A stretch of DNA of 64,000 nucleotides, taken from positions 50,529,442 to 50,593,441 of the forward strand of contig NC_083602.1 of NCBI RefSeq assembly GCF_029168945.1, written 5' to 3'. The DNA is from Cannabis sativa. Its lineage: Eukaryota > Streptophyta > Magnoliopsida > Rosales > Cannabaceae. Within the stretch, counting starts at the first letter, position 1, and every line of letters begins with the position of its first letter. Below are positions 22,436-33,503 of this stretch, piece after piece. The notes below the pieces were generated by a model. That model saw nothing but the letters and a program-made list of their open reading frames with translations, ran no database searches and was not told the DNA's origin. Both the position numbers and the translations under genes were made by a program.

Positions 22436-25400
22436 TGGTAATTGATTTACTTGCAAGAAATTTGGACTTTAAAACGATTGTTTGTATGTTCTTTGGATGG
22501 TATCATGTTGTATTGAGTGTTATTTGATGATTGATTGATGTTTGTAAATTTTCGTGAAAAATAATTGCGATTTTGTTTCTGGAATTATTTTTATTGGATA
22601 GTATGGAAAAAATTAAGCAAGTTAGCCTTTTACAGAACTCAATTTCGATTTTATTTGAATTAGTTATGAATTTTTGAAGATTTAAAAAAATCGGGGCTGT
22701 GCTGAAATTTTCCTGCGATCGCGAAACTGTCCGTACAGTTCACAATTTTTTCGTTTTTCTTCGATTTTTCATGCTTTTTCATGGAATTAACTTCCGATTT
22801 TTGGTATAGTTTTGTATTTATACTATTACTATTCCTAATTCAATTCTAATTATCATTTTGAATTAATTTAATATTTTTTAAATTTAATTCAAGATATTTG
22901 TGTAATTTGAATTTGAATAGAATTAGTATCTATCTTCTTGCTTAAAAATCTATCTTATTTTAAAATTTGATTATATCTTATCTTATTTTAAATTTAAAAA
23001 TAAGATATTTATAATCATGTAATTTTTAAATCATATAAGATATTTTGCTAATTTTTTAAATTTTGTTATTTTATTTATAAAATAACATTTAAAATTTAAG
23101 AGTAGTTAGCAAATTTTTGAAATGATATTTAAGTTGGTTGAAACCTAATTTTTCAAAATTGTAGGTTTAATTTTAAATTTATATTTTTTTTAATTTTGAA
23201 TTTTTCATTTTTTTTTTAAATTTTCGAAAATATTTTTTTTTAATTAATTATTTTATTTCGAAATTAATTATTTAATTTAAAATTAAATAAATCCTACATC
23301 CAACTATCGAGCTAACCTTGTTGCAGGAGTATGTGTTTTAGCTTGTTTGTAAGTTTTCAAAACCTATTATTACTTGATTGCAAATAGCCATGGTTACTTT
23401 TTGCCAGATCTAATGATCTGATGGCTCCCTTGGTGAAGTTAATAATTTGTAACAGGTATATTTACAATCTTCTTTCATTTGTGTATGACCTAGCAACATG
23501 ATAGGACCCATCCAAAGTGTGCCTGTGTGAGCCTATGTGTTTAATTTGATTATAGATACATATAGGTTGTTGTTGCTAAAATAAATTATCATAGTTCTTG
23601 ATAGAATTTATTTACGCCCATTTAGTTATTGGGCTTATTCAATTAATAACAGTTGTTCTTATTAAGGTTAAATTCCTCTCTTTTGGGCCTGGTGTGAGAG
23701 TTGGGAGCCATAGAAGTGGGTACGACATACTGAACCCAGCACCCCCTCACATGAACCACCCCAATTGTGAAGGCCCATTTGCCTGATTTGAACAACTGTA
23801 CTAGGTTAATTACACTAGTTTAACCTAATAAAATTGATTAGCAACATAATTAATTTCATTTATTTTGAAATTAATTTAAGAAAATTATAGTTTAAAGAAT
23901 TCTTTATTCTAAGCTAAACTATATGTATTTTCTTGTATTTAATTAAATATAGAATTATAACCATCTAGATTCTTTCTGGAACTTAATTTAAATTTTTTCA
24001 TTAAATATTCTTATTTAAGTTGATATTTAGTTAACTACAACTAACCAACTTAAATCTAAATATCTTTTGAATTTCAAATTTCAAAATTAAGTTGAGGAAT
24101 TTTAGGCATTGGTTATTAAGATTCTTTAGATATTTTTTAAGTTAATATCTTTTCGAATATTAACTTAAAATGGAATATTTTCAAATTAAGTGGTTACAAC
24201 TTAATTTTTTTGATATTTAATTAAATTTAAATTTGAAAAATATTTAAGTTCTAGATTTTTTTTAATACAACTTAAATTAGATTTTTTTTTCAAATTTTGT
24301 GGAAAAGATACTTAGTCAAATAAGATATTTTCTAGATAGTTATTTCTAGGCTACTTATTATTTCTAATATTAAATAGGAAAATATTTTAAATTGTGAAAT
24401 TAATTATTTATATAATTAGTTTTGGTACAATTTATTTTTAAGTATATTTTTCCTAGTATTAAACTAAAAATTAATAATTAAGCCTTCTCTACACTTAATT
24501 ATTTATTTCTTGAATTTAATACATTTAATTAATTTGAAAAATAAATATCTAAGTTGAATTTTATCAGCATACTTAAATATTTCTTTTTCATGACATTTAA
24601 TTAAATAGAATATTATTTTTAGTTGAAATTTATTTTTTCAACTAAATTTAAATAATTTTCAAAATATATTTTTTTCTTTATTTTATTAATCAATTTTCGA
24701 AATTGCATTTCTTAAATGCTAGAATTTCGAATTTTATCTTGAAAAATAGATTAAGTTGTAAATTAATTATTTATTTTAATTAATTCTTGGATCAACTTAA
24801 ATCAATGATTTTTTTCATTTATTGATTAATTTTAAATAAATTGAATTAAAGTATATTATTAGAAATTGAATTAATTAGTCAAAGGAAAATCTAGATAGGT
24901 GATTTTTTTGCTTGAAGTATTTTTCTAGTGTATTTAATTAAATAGAAAATTAATATTTAAGTTGATTTTCATCATCATACTTAAATATTTGAAATTTTTC
25001 TTATATATTTAATTAAATAGGAATTATATTTTTTGTTGTAAATTAATTTTATTAATTAATTTTGGGCCAACATTAAATTAGAATAATTTTTCCAGGATTT
25101 ATTTTTTATTTTAATATGCATTTTTCGAAAATTGTATTCTTATATACTTTAATTTTTCGAAATGCAATATATATTTATAGAAAATTAAATTTGAGTTGTA
25201 AATTAATTTAAATTAATTTTGTAACAACTTAAATTGAATATTTTTCTAAATATTTATTGGAAATTATTACTAAGATGGAAATAATTCATGTTATTTTCAT
25301 ATCCATCTAAGTAAAATTTATAAATATTAAATTAAAATTTATATTTGGAATTTTTCATTCTAAATTTGAAATTTTAATTAAATAAATATATATTTAACAT

Positions 25401-25977
25401 AAATAGAATAAATAAAGAGAATCAAGAAAATACAACTCACTTTAAATAATGAGCTTGATTATTATTAAGATATTCGATCTCCATTGTGGGTTTTACACCG
25501 CGTTTGTTTTAGTGAGTAATCCTCCCTAATGGAGGAACGTTCATTAGCAATTTCGCACCGTTTAACCTCGCATGATAAGTAGTTTGTAAGTGTTTTGTAT
25601 GGTATAGATCACCCTAATGGTGGCGACCATACTTGACTTGCAAATTATGAAACAATGGTGGAAGCTCATAAGATAGAATTGCCTTGACTCTCGCCTAAAC
25701 GGGACAACGCTGAATTCCAATCTTGATCGAATAAAAGGTTGCTAGAATGGTTATCATTTTAGATGAGCTGACAACTCTATTCAATGGATGATGCTTTGAC
25801 TCTCGCCTAAACGGGACACTGTATCAGTTTGTTGAAAAACCTTGGAAATTATTTAGGATTGTATGTTTTAGTATTTTCACTTGTCATTCCTACTTGCTAT
25901 ATGCTTATAATTTCTGAATTGTGTATGAATTTATATTGAACCATGTTATTTTCTGTTATTAAGTTGTAGTTTAATTT
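22436..25977 (+). other. T leader, AT-rich, with conserved blocks
   Basis: No gene. It has GCGATCGC near 22715, as in C1; the conserved stem block (23693-23751); the twin-hairpin module (25511-25632); and GACTCTCGCC motifs near 25685 and 25797. It then runs into the sequence that precedes gag in Eout, but no gag follows. Confidence 0.72.
25511..25632 (+). other. Twin-hairpin module 1 of T
   Basis: Hairpin 1: TCCTCC, loop CTAAT, GGAGGA (25520-25536), with outer AGTGA (25511-25515) and TCATT (25541-25545) pairing through one G-T. Hairpin 2: GTATGGT (25597-25603) perfectly complementary to ACCATAC (25626-25632), enclosing CACC-CTAAT-GGTG (25610-25622). Confidence 0.6.
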
Positions 25978-26290
25978 CGAATCTTCATTGTTGGTCTAAC
26001 ATGTTTGTTTTTCTAATGAGATAAATCCCTAATGGATTTTCACCATTAGACATACATAATAGTGTAAGATCTCGAAAGATAAATATTGTATATGTGACAT
26101 CTAGCTGTTCATCAATTGATGACACCTTAGACTAGTATTTTTACGATATGAAACAAGAAGATTTTATAAATAAGATTACTTTGTCTTTCGCTAATCGAAG
26201 CATCGTTGGATTCTTATTTTAAACGAAATTATCCTAATTCCTCTTAGCTTATTCATTTCGAATTAGCTCAATAATATATCATTGGATGAA
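25978..26290 (+). repeat. Diverged second copy of the leader module in T
   Basis: Repeats the order of module 1 (TTCATTGTTGGTCTAACATG, then hairpin, ATATGAAACAA, a CTTTCGCTAATCG version of the GACTCTCGCC motif, then GTTGGATTC). Its hairpin has its own perfect stems: TCTAATG (26012-26018) with CATTAGA (26044-26050), enclosing AATCC, loop CTAAT, GGATT (26024-26038). A palindrome TCATCAATTGATGA lies near 26112. M2 carries the same duplication on the minus strand (57600-57900). Confidence 0.6.
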
Positions 26291-28620
26291 TGGTCTATAA
26301 ATCATTTCATGTCATTATATTTTCTCTTAAGAAATTAAATGACGCATATGATTATAATCCCGAAATTCTATTCCCAATTGATATAAATCCTCAATCTTAG
26401 AAATCTCGTACTTGTATGGGCAAATCTGACCTAGAGTTTGTATTAGTAGTGGTGGTCCAAGAAGAATTACTCATTATATTTGGTTGAATTTAAATCTTTG
26501 ACTTTAATTTTAGAATCCAAATAGAAATTTTCTTATATTTCTAATTCCAGAATACAATACAGTTACACTTTCTCAAGTGTTTATATTCATCTTCTATTAA
26601 TGGATTAAAACTGTATGGAATATGAGTTAGGTATTCTGTGACCAGGATCCACTTGCAGTATTCTAAGAACTCTTTGATGTAACTAAACCTATGTCATCAA
26701 TAGACACTACCACATTTTTTTTAATCTATGGCATTTGTATCTTGTTCATAGTGGATTTGACAAGATCAATCTCTGCAAAGAGTTAATATGCCTATATCCA
26801 CTGAAAGTAGTTCATCTCATTCGCAGATGGATGTACATTCAGGGGTGGATATGAGTTTTTCGTTGTATTCTTAAAACGATAACTCTAGATTATACCTTTT
26901 AGCAAAGAAATTTGAAATGTTTGAAAAATTTCATTAATTTCTTGCAATGGTTAAAACCATTAAGGTAAGTGGTTAAAGATCTTGCGAACTGATAGGGGTG
27001 GAGAAATAGTTAGTAGATATGCAGTTCAAAGATCATTAAATTGATTTTTGAATTATATCCAAACTTACCTCCCCAAAAATTTCGAGTTGCATGTTGATGA
27101 TTAGTTACTAGTCGTTGCCTAATCCTTCTATGGTAATGCAATTTCAGAATGATGTAATGGTTGTATACTTAATGTAAATCATTACTAGGTTCATGGATGA
27201 CCTAATCAAAATCTTAAGAAAAGCTAGAACTGTTAACCATGGTTTCTTAGCTATTCTAAGTGATTAGGGGTGGACCATCCCATTGTCAATAGATAAGAAA
27301 GTGTTTGTTCAAACAAATACTACTTTTCTAAGAAAATGACTAAGTCTGAAAAACAAGTAGTAAATAAAGGAGATATTTTTCTTGATTCCAAAAGTGTTCT
27401 ATCATCTTATATAACATATGATGATCCCACTGCCTCTGTTGTCTTGTCACAACCGAAGAGGTCAATACCATTTTCTTAGACATAATTCACGGTACCTTGT
27501 CGTAGTGGGAGAGTTTCTAGGAACTTCACTTCTTATGACTTGGGAGACACTAGTGATTAAAATCTATTGTGAGTTTAAACAAGTAATGGATTGTCAAGAT
27601 AAGAAACTAAGAAGAAAGCCAATAGAACTATGGTTTAATCCATTCACATGGAGTAACCTAAAGTTTTCTATTACAAGGACATAAAAGGAAATTTTCGTTT
27701 ATAAGTCCATTCAATGGACTTAACAAAACTTCCTGTTCCTAGTATTATAGGTTTGAGTTTATCTAAACCTATGGCTTCTGGTATACCTGGTAATTACTTA
27801 CTCTAATGCAAGCAACTTACTTTAGTAAGATGCTGAAGCATTTTCTTTCTAATGGCAATCTATAGAAGCTTCACAACTTCTTAGGTATAGATTTTATTTA
27901 TCTAAGGAAAAGTCTTAACTATTCCAGAAAAGATAAAGCCATGAAAGAATTTCTTACATCAACAGTGAGAGGTCTTAGATATGCTTTTGTATGCCTTAGA
28001 CCAGACACCTGCTGTTGAGTGGGAGTAATGAGTAGGTATCAGATTAATCCAGGAGAAGAACATTGGAAGACAATCAAGTAAATTTTAAGATTAAGAAGAG
28101 GAACTATATGTTAGTCTATAAGGGTGTGTTTAAAACTCTTAGACTACCATATCAGATTTCGAAATTTGCCTTTGTGCTAGAAAATCTTTCTGATAAGATG
28201 GTGATTACTCTGGGGGTGGAATAGTGATTTTGGAGAAGTGTAAAAACCTATCTGAAGTCTCTAGGTCTACCAGAGAGAGAATGAATGTTAAAGCTGCAGG
28301 AAAGGTACTTATTCAGTCTAAGGAAAGTTCTATACATTTTTGGCATCATTCCAAATTGCCTTAAACTACTAGTGTTAATTTTCTGATTAACCAAAAGTTG
28401 TTGCCAAAGATATAGAATCCAGTATCCCAAGAGAGTAGACATATAGAGAGGAATTTCACATTATCAATGATTTTGTGATTAAAGGAAGAGTAATAGTGGA
28501 GAAAACGTTGTGGTTAATTCAACCTTTCAGATCCTATTACGAGGAGTTTACCACTACTACACTTGATTTGTATATCAAGGTGTTGAGATTATTTGAAACG
28601 CACTTTTTTGTTTTATATTA
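26291..28620 (+). pseudogene. T pol remnant
   Basis: Scraps of copia pol in the right order without an open frame: integrase RGGYEFFVVF (about 26850), LKILRTDRGGE around the second catalytic Asp (about 26973), PRRSGRV in the linker (about 27495), an RT/RNase H stretch with YQINPGEEHWKTIK (about 28038), and an RNase H end resembling HIERN (about 28440). The same degenerate layout occurs in M2, so it was already broken when the two copies spread. Confidence 0.75.
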
Positions 28621-28635
28621 GTGCAAGTGGGAGTT
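28621..28635 (+). other. Polypurine tract of T
   Basis: GTGCAAGTGGGAGTT ahead of the LTR at 28636; intact. Confidence 0.85.
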
Positions 28636-30514
28636 TGTTGGGTTTTATGCCGTAAATAAAACTCATTTCAATATAATCAGATTACTTATTAATATAGATC
28701 AGAAATAACATTTAATGTTGCATGGTTCACATGATTTATTTCATGATTATATGTACATAATGTATAGATTCATCTGAAACCCTTTTCACATACTTGATCC
28801 TGTTTATTGTACCGTCAACACATTGGAAAGTAAACATGACTATGTGAATAAAGTTTCCTAGATTTTTCAGACACAGGGTTTTACTGATATGATAATCTAC
28901 AACAAGAGTTTACTTGTATTTGGAGAAATACTATGTTCTTTCCAGAACATTGGTTAAAGTAAAGCTCAGGTTGGATGCATGGAGTATGCATCGGAAGGGA
29001 CCGATATTGAACTTTGACTTAGATTTAATTAAACTTACCGTAAAATCTATTCAAGTCAATATCGCCTAGTTGATCCTAGATCAAAAGATCTTAATCGTGT
29101 TATGATTAGGCTCAATCTTGAAAGGCTATTCGTGTTCCTTGAATTGTTAGTTAAGCCTACTTTTAGGTCAGGGTGATACGTACATTTTGGGAACACGGTA
29201 GTGCAATTGAGTGGGAGCGCTAGCATAAACATGGAATCTATAGCTTCTATCTGGCGAATAGTAAGCAAAGGATGATCACCTTCGAGCTTGACCAAACGAA
29301 AATAAATGGTGGAGATCTCATTTCACATAAGCTGAAATATCATTTATACGGGGTCAAGTGTTTTAAGGATAAAATACATAGTAGGGTGTTACGGTAATTT
29401 AATTCCTTTACTGTGTAGATCATTCATATAGAGGATAATTGATCAAATTAGGATTATAACAATGGATAACTAATGATGTGTCTATATGGTGGAACATATA
29501 GAGTATTCTATATACTGAGAGTGCAATTCTAAGTTCTATGCGTGGATTCAACGAAGAATTAATAAGTTAGTGAATTTTAGTGCTAAATTCTTGATCTACT
29601 TATTGGAAGCTCGGTTATATAGACCCATGGTCCCCCCACTAGTTGAGATAATATTGCTTGTAAGACTCATGTAATTGGTTTTGATTAATCAATTATAATT
29701 CTCAAATTAGACTATGTCTATTTGTGAAATTTTCACTAAGTAAGGGCTAAATTGTAAAGAAAGAGTTTATAAGGGCATATTTGTTAATTATGATACTTTG
29801 TATGGTTCAATTAATAAATATGATAAATGACAATATTATTTAATAATTATTTATAGTTATTAAATAGTTAGAATTGGCATTTAAATGGTTGAATTAGGAA
29901 ATTGGCATTTTTGAGAAAATCAGATACAAAAGGTGTTAAAATTGGAAAATTACAAAAAGCAAGGCCCAATCCACTAAGTGTATGGCCGGACACCTTAGTA
30001 GGTATTTTAAGTTGATTTTTTCATTATTTTAATGCCATATAATTCAAATCTAACCCTAGTGGAATGCTATAAATAGATAGTGAAGGCTTCAAGAAAAACA
30101 CTTCTCCTGATTCAGAAAAACTGAGCCTTCTCTCTCCCTATCTTTAGCTGCCACTTCTTCTTTCTCTTCCTTTGAATTTCGAACTACCTTAGTGTATGAG
30201 TAGTGCCCACACACATCAAGTGATACCTCAATCATAGTGAGGAAGATCGTGAAGAAAGATCATCAGCAAAGGAGTTTCAGCATCAAAGATTCAGAGAAAG
30301 AGATCCAGGTTCAGATATTGATAATGCTCTGCTACAGAAAGGAATCAAGGGCTAGATATCTGAACGGAAGGAGTCATATTATTCCGCTGCACCCAATGTA
30401 AGGTTTCTTAAACTTTATATGTGTTTAATCTATCGTTTTAGAAAGTTCTTATTTAGGATGTTAATAAACATACTTGTGAGTAGATCTAAGATCCTGGTAA
30501 AATAATTTCCAACA
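28636..30514 (+). repeat. T, second LTR (1879 bp)
   Basis: TGTTGGGTTTTATGCC to TTTCCAACA, TATA box at 30068-30076. It is followed not by the host sequence but by another primer-binding site and leader, so it is both the 3' LTR of the first unit and the 5' LTR of a second. GGCCGGCC has become GGCCGGAC. Confidence 0.95.
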
Positions 30515-31068
30515 ACTGGCCTCAGAGCCATGGTAATTGATTTACTTGCAAGAAATTTGGACTTTAAAACAATTGTTTGTATGTTCTTTGGATGGTATCA
30601 TGTTGTATTGAGTGTTATTTGATGATTGATTGATGTTTGTAAATTTTCGTGAAAAATAATTGCGATTTTGTTTCTGGAATTATTTTTATTGGATAGTATG
30701 GGAAAAATTAAGCAAGTTAGCCTTTTACAAAACTCAATTTCGATTTTATTTGAATTAGTTATGAATTTTTGAAGATTTAAAAAAATCGGGGTTGTGCTGA
30801 AATTTTCCTGCGATCGCGAAACTGTCCGTACAGTTCACAATTTTTTCGTTTTTCTTCGATTTTTCATGCTTTTTCATGGAATTAACTTCCGATTTTTGGT
30901 ATAGTTTTGTATTTATACTATTACTATTCCTAATTCAATTCTAATTATCATTTTGAATTAATTTAATATTTTTTAAATTTAATTCAAGATATTAGTGTAA
31001 TTTGAATTTGAATAGAATTATTATCTATCTTCTTGCTTAAAAATCTATCTTATTTTAAAATTTGGTTA
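30515..31068 (+). other. Partial second internal region of T
   Basis: Primer-binding site TGGCCTCAGAGCCA (30517-30530) and about 540 bp of leader nearly identical to 22436-22970, including GCGATCGC. It stops inside AT-rich sequence at AAAATTTGGTTA and jumps to the tail of an LTR. Confidence 0.92.
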
Positions 31069-31214
31069 AGGAGTCATATTATTCCGCTGCACCCAATGTA
31101 AGGTTTCTTAAACTTTATATGTGTTTAATCTATCGTTTTAGAAAGTTCTTATTTAGGATGTTAATAAACATACTTGTGAGTAGATCTAAGATCCTGGTAA
31201 AATAATTTCCAACA
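31069..31214 (+). repeat. T, third LTR tail (146 bp)
   Basis: The last 146 bp of the LTR (AGGAGTCATATTATTCC to TTTCCAACA), followed by TSD TATAT. The front of this LTR and most of the second internal region are deleted. Confidence 0.92.
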
Positions 31215-31219
31215 TATAT

Positions 31220-32688
31220 ATATACACAAAATCAGTTAAGTCCAGAACACATGTTTATTCACAATTACAGTATTGTCAACACAGTGGAATGTGATTGTGA
31301 TTATATGATTCAAAAGACTAAGTCCCTGTTCATCATTGTTTTGGATTTACACTGATGTGATAATCAGCAATGAAGTATACTTACATTTGGAGTAAGTATT
31401 ATGTTCTTTCTAGGACATTGGTAAATTATACTAGTTTCGAATGTATAGAGTATACATTGGACTGGACCGATATTGAACTTTGTCAAGATATTATAAACTT
31501 ACTATCGTATCTTTCCAAGTCAATATCAGTAGTTGATCTTAGATTAAAGGAATCTAAATCCTGATATGCTTAGGCTCAATCTCAGGAGTGTTATTCATGT
31601 TCTTTGATTTATTAGTTAAGCCTACTTTTGGGTTAGGGTGATACGTATATTTTGGGAACATGATAGCATGACTGAGTGGGAGCGCTGAACATAAATATGG
31701 AATCTATAGCTTCTACTGGTGTATAAAAGTCAAGTGATGATTCCCTTCGAGATTAGTTAGATAGAAGTGAATGGATGAGCTCTTGTTTCAGTGACTTTAT
31801 CTTAGATCACTAAAACATCATTTACAGGTAGCTAAGTGTTTTAAGGGGCCAAATACATTGAGGGGTGAAAACGATAAATTTATCCCATCTCGATGTAAAT
31901 CATCTATATAGAGGATCTTTGATCGCATTAAGATTATAACAATGGTTAAATGAGATAGCATGTCTATATTGTGGAACATATAGAATGCTCTATATAAGTC
32001 TGAGAGTGCAATTCAAAGTTCTAAGAGTGGATTCAACAAGGAATTAATAAGTTAGGGATTTACTTGGTAAATTTAGTTCAACTTATTGGAAGCTCAGCAA
32101 TATAGATCCATGGTCCCCATTCTAGTTGAGACCATACTGTTTGTAAGACACAATAATTGATTAATCAATTATAATTCTAAAAGTTAGACTATGTCTATTT
32201 TGTGAATTCTCACTAAGTAGGGATGAAATCGTAAAGAAAATGGATTCTAGGTTTATTTATTAATTAAGAGACTCTACATGTCTAATTAATAATTATATTA
32301 AATGACAATATTATTTAATAATCTATTTTAGTTATTAAATAATTAGTTTTGGCATTTAAATGGTTAGAATTGGAAAATTGGCATTTTTGGGAAAATAGAA
32401 ATAAAATTGTAGAAACTGCAAAACCCAAGTGAGGCCCAATCACACCATGGCCGGCCCCTTCTTTGTGTTTCCCAATTATTATTTTCAATTTTTTAATTCC
32501 CAAGTAATTGCTAACCTAAACCTAGCAGTTATCTATAAATGGAAAGTGGTGGATCACACCAAATAAGCCAGTTAATCAATTACTCTGTAATTAAGGAAAC
32601 TGTTTATCGTTTTAGAAGTTCATATTAAGGTTGTTAAATCAACATACTTGTGAGTAGATCTAAGATCCTGGTAAAATAAATTCCAACA
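31220..32688 (+). repeat. Eout 3' LTR, remainder
   Basis: Resumes the LTR interrupted at 20539 and ends AATTCCAACA at 32688. An internal deletion of about 280 bp near 32610, with TTTAT at both edges compared with 2360-2650 in the 5' LTR, removes the region downstream of the TATA box. Next to it, 32689 onward is minus-strand gag of Emin. Confidence 0.9.
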
Positions 32689-32923
32689 CAACCATGCTGG
32701 AAAGCATGAAGTATCAAGCTTTGTTGTTAGCATTCTGCCAACGCTCGAACTTTTCTTTAACAACTTTGGTTGCATTGTCACCCGGCTGTTCAGGAGACGG
32801 CTTAGTCAACACAAATAGGGCACTTTCACCAATGAGAGCAATATTAATGTTCTCTTTCCATTTAGGGAAGTTAGATCCATTTAGCTTATTTTCAGTCAAC
32901 AGTGATAACATGGGATTTGACAT
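32689..32923 (-). pseudogene. gag: Emin gag, N-terminal fragment (78 codons)
   Basis: Starts MSNPMLSLLTENKLNG like the Eout gag and is nearly identical to its first 78 residues (ending NNKA and a few more codons, where an early stop appears to occur). Cut at 32689 by insertion of Eout. Upstream ATGs in the same frame belong to the leader; the start at 32923 is chosen because it is shared with Eout. Confidence 0.85.
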
Positions 32924-33089
32924 GGCAATACAGGATACTACAAAATAATAAATAGAAATCAATTATGGTTTAACACAAAATCTTATTCAGAAATTATTAG
33001 CACATAGCAAGTAGGAATGACAAGAGAAAATACTAAAAACATACAATCCTAATTAATTTCCAAGGTTTTGAACAAACTGATATCAGTAT

Positions 33090-33315
33090 CCCGTTTAGGC
33101 GAGAGTCAAAGCTACCATCCATTGAATAGAGTTGTCAGCTCATCTAAAATAATAAATATTCTAGCAACCTTTTATTCGATCGAAAAGAGAATCTGACGTT
33201 GTCCCGTTTAGGCAAGAGTCAAAGCTACCATCCATTGAATAGAGTTGTTAGCTCATCTAAAATAATAAATATTCTAGCAACCTTTTATTCGATCGAAAAG
33301 AGAATTTGACGTTGT
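33090..33315 (-). repeat. Two 113-bp tandem repeats carrying the GACTCTCGCC motif
   Basis: CCCGTTTAGGC recurs at 33090, 33203 and 33316, exactly 113 bp apart. The two units differ at only a few positions (such as GGCGAG/GGCAAG and TTGTCAG/TTGTTAG), so the duplication is recent. It raises the number of GACTCTCGCC motifs from the usual two to three. Confidence 0.93.
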
Positions 33316-33387
33316 CCCGTTTAGGCGAGAGTCAAGGTCATTCCTATTTCATGAGCTCCCACCATTGTTTCATACGTTCGTAAGTCT

Positions 33388-33503
33388 TATACAGTCGCCA
33401 CCATTAGGGTGATCAATACTAGTATAAAAAACTTATAAATATAATTATCTTTCGAGATTAAACGGTCCTAACTTGCTAATGAACGTTCCTCCATTAGGGA
33501 GGA
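33388..33503 (-). other. Twin-hairpin module of the leader, Emin version
   Basis: On the minus strand: hairpin 1 TCCTCC-CTAAT-GGAGGA (33487-33503). Hairpin 2 has outer arms TATACtAGT and ACTGTATA (eight pairs, one bulge) around CACC-CTAAT-GGTG. T has GTATGGT/ACCATAC in the same place, so GGT/ACC became AGT/ACT on both arms. Confidence 0.6.

Larger units (their letters stand above)
20535..31219 (+). mobile_element. Composite copia insertion 'T': LTR-internal-LTR-partial internal-LTR tail, TSD TATAT
   Basis: LTR 20540-22419, internal 22420-28635, LTR 28636-30514, a second primer-binding site and start of a second internal region (30515-31068), then only the last 146 bp of a third LTR (31069-31214). 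One TSD pair (TATAT) flanks the whole, so this is one insertion later enlarged by unequal LTR recombination and then shortened by deletion. The pol inside is a relic and gag is absent. The LTRs are nearly identical, so the copy is young although non-coding. Confidence 0.93.
1484..32688 (+). mobile_element. Ty1/copia LTR retrotransposon 'Eout' (gag-bearing, interrupted by four insertions)
   Basis: Full-span element: 5' LTR (1484-2730, front missing), Met-tRNA-type primer-binding site, leader (2731-3053, then 12888-15985, then 17589-17737), gag (17738-18430 plus a zinc-knuckle tail), decayed pol (18601-20412), polypurine tract and 3' LTR (20428-20539 joined to 31220-32688). Continuity across C1, S1 and T is shown by matching 5-bp TSDs (CCCAG, GTTTG, TATAT). 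Its right end abuts a minus-strand gag at 32689, so Eout itself inserted into Emin; CAACC (32689-32693) is the expected right TSD. The copia lineage looks Angela-like (long LTRs, Met-tRNA primer), but this is tentative. Confidence 0.85.

Noticed and set aside
32694..32948. 84-codon plus frame
   Set aside because: Exact complement of the minus-strand Emin gag fragment.
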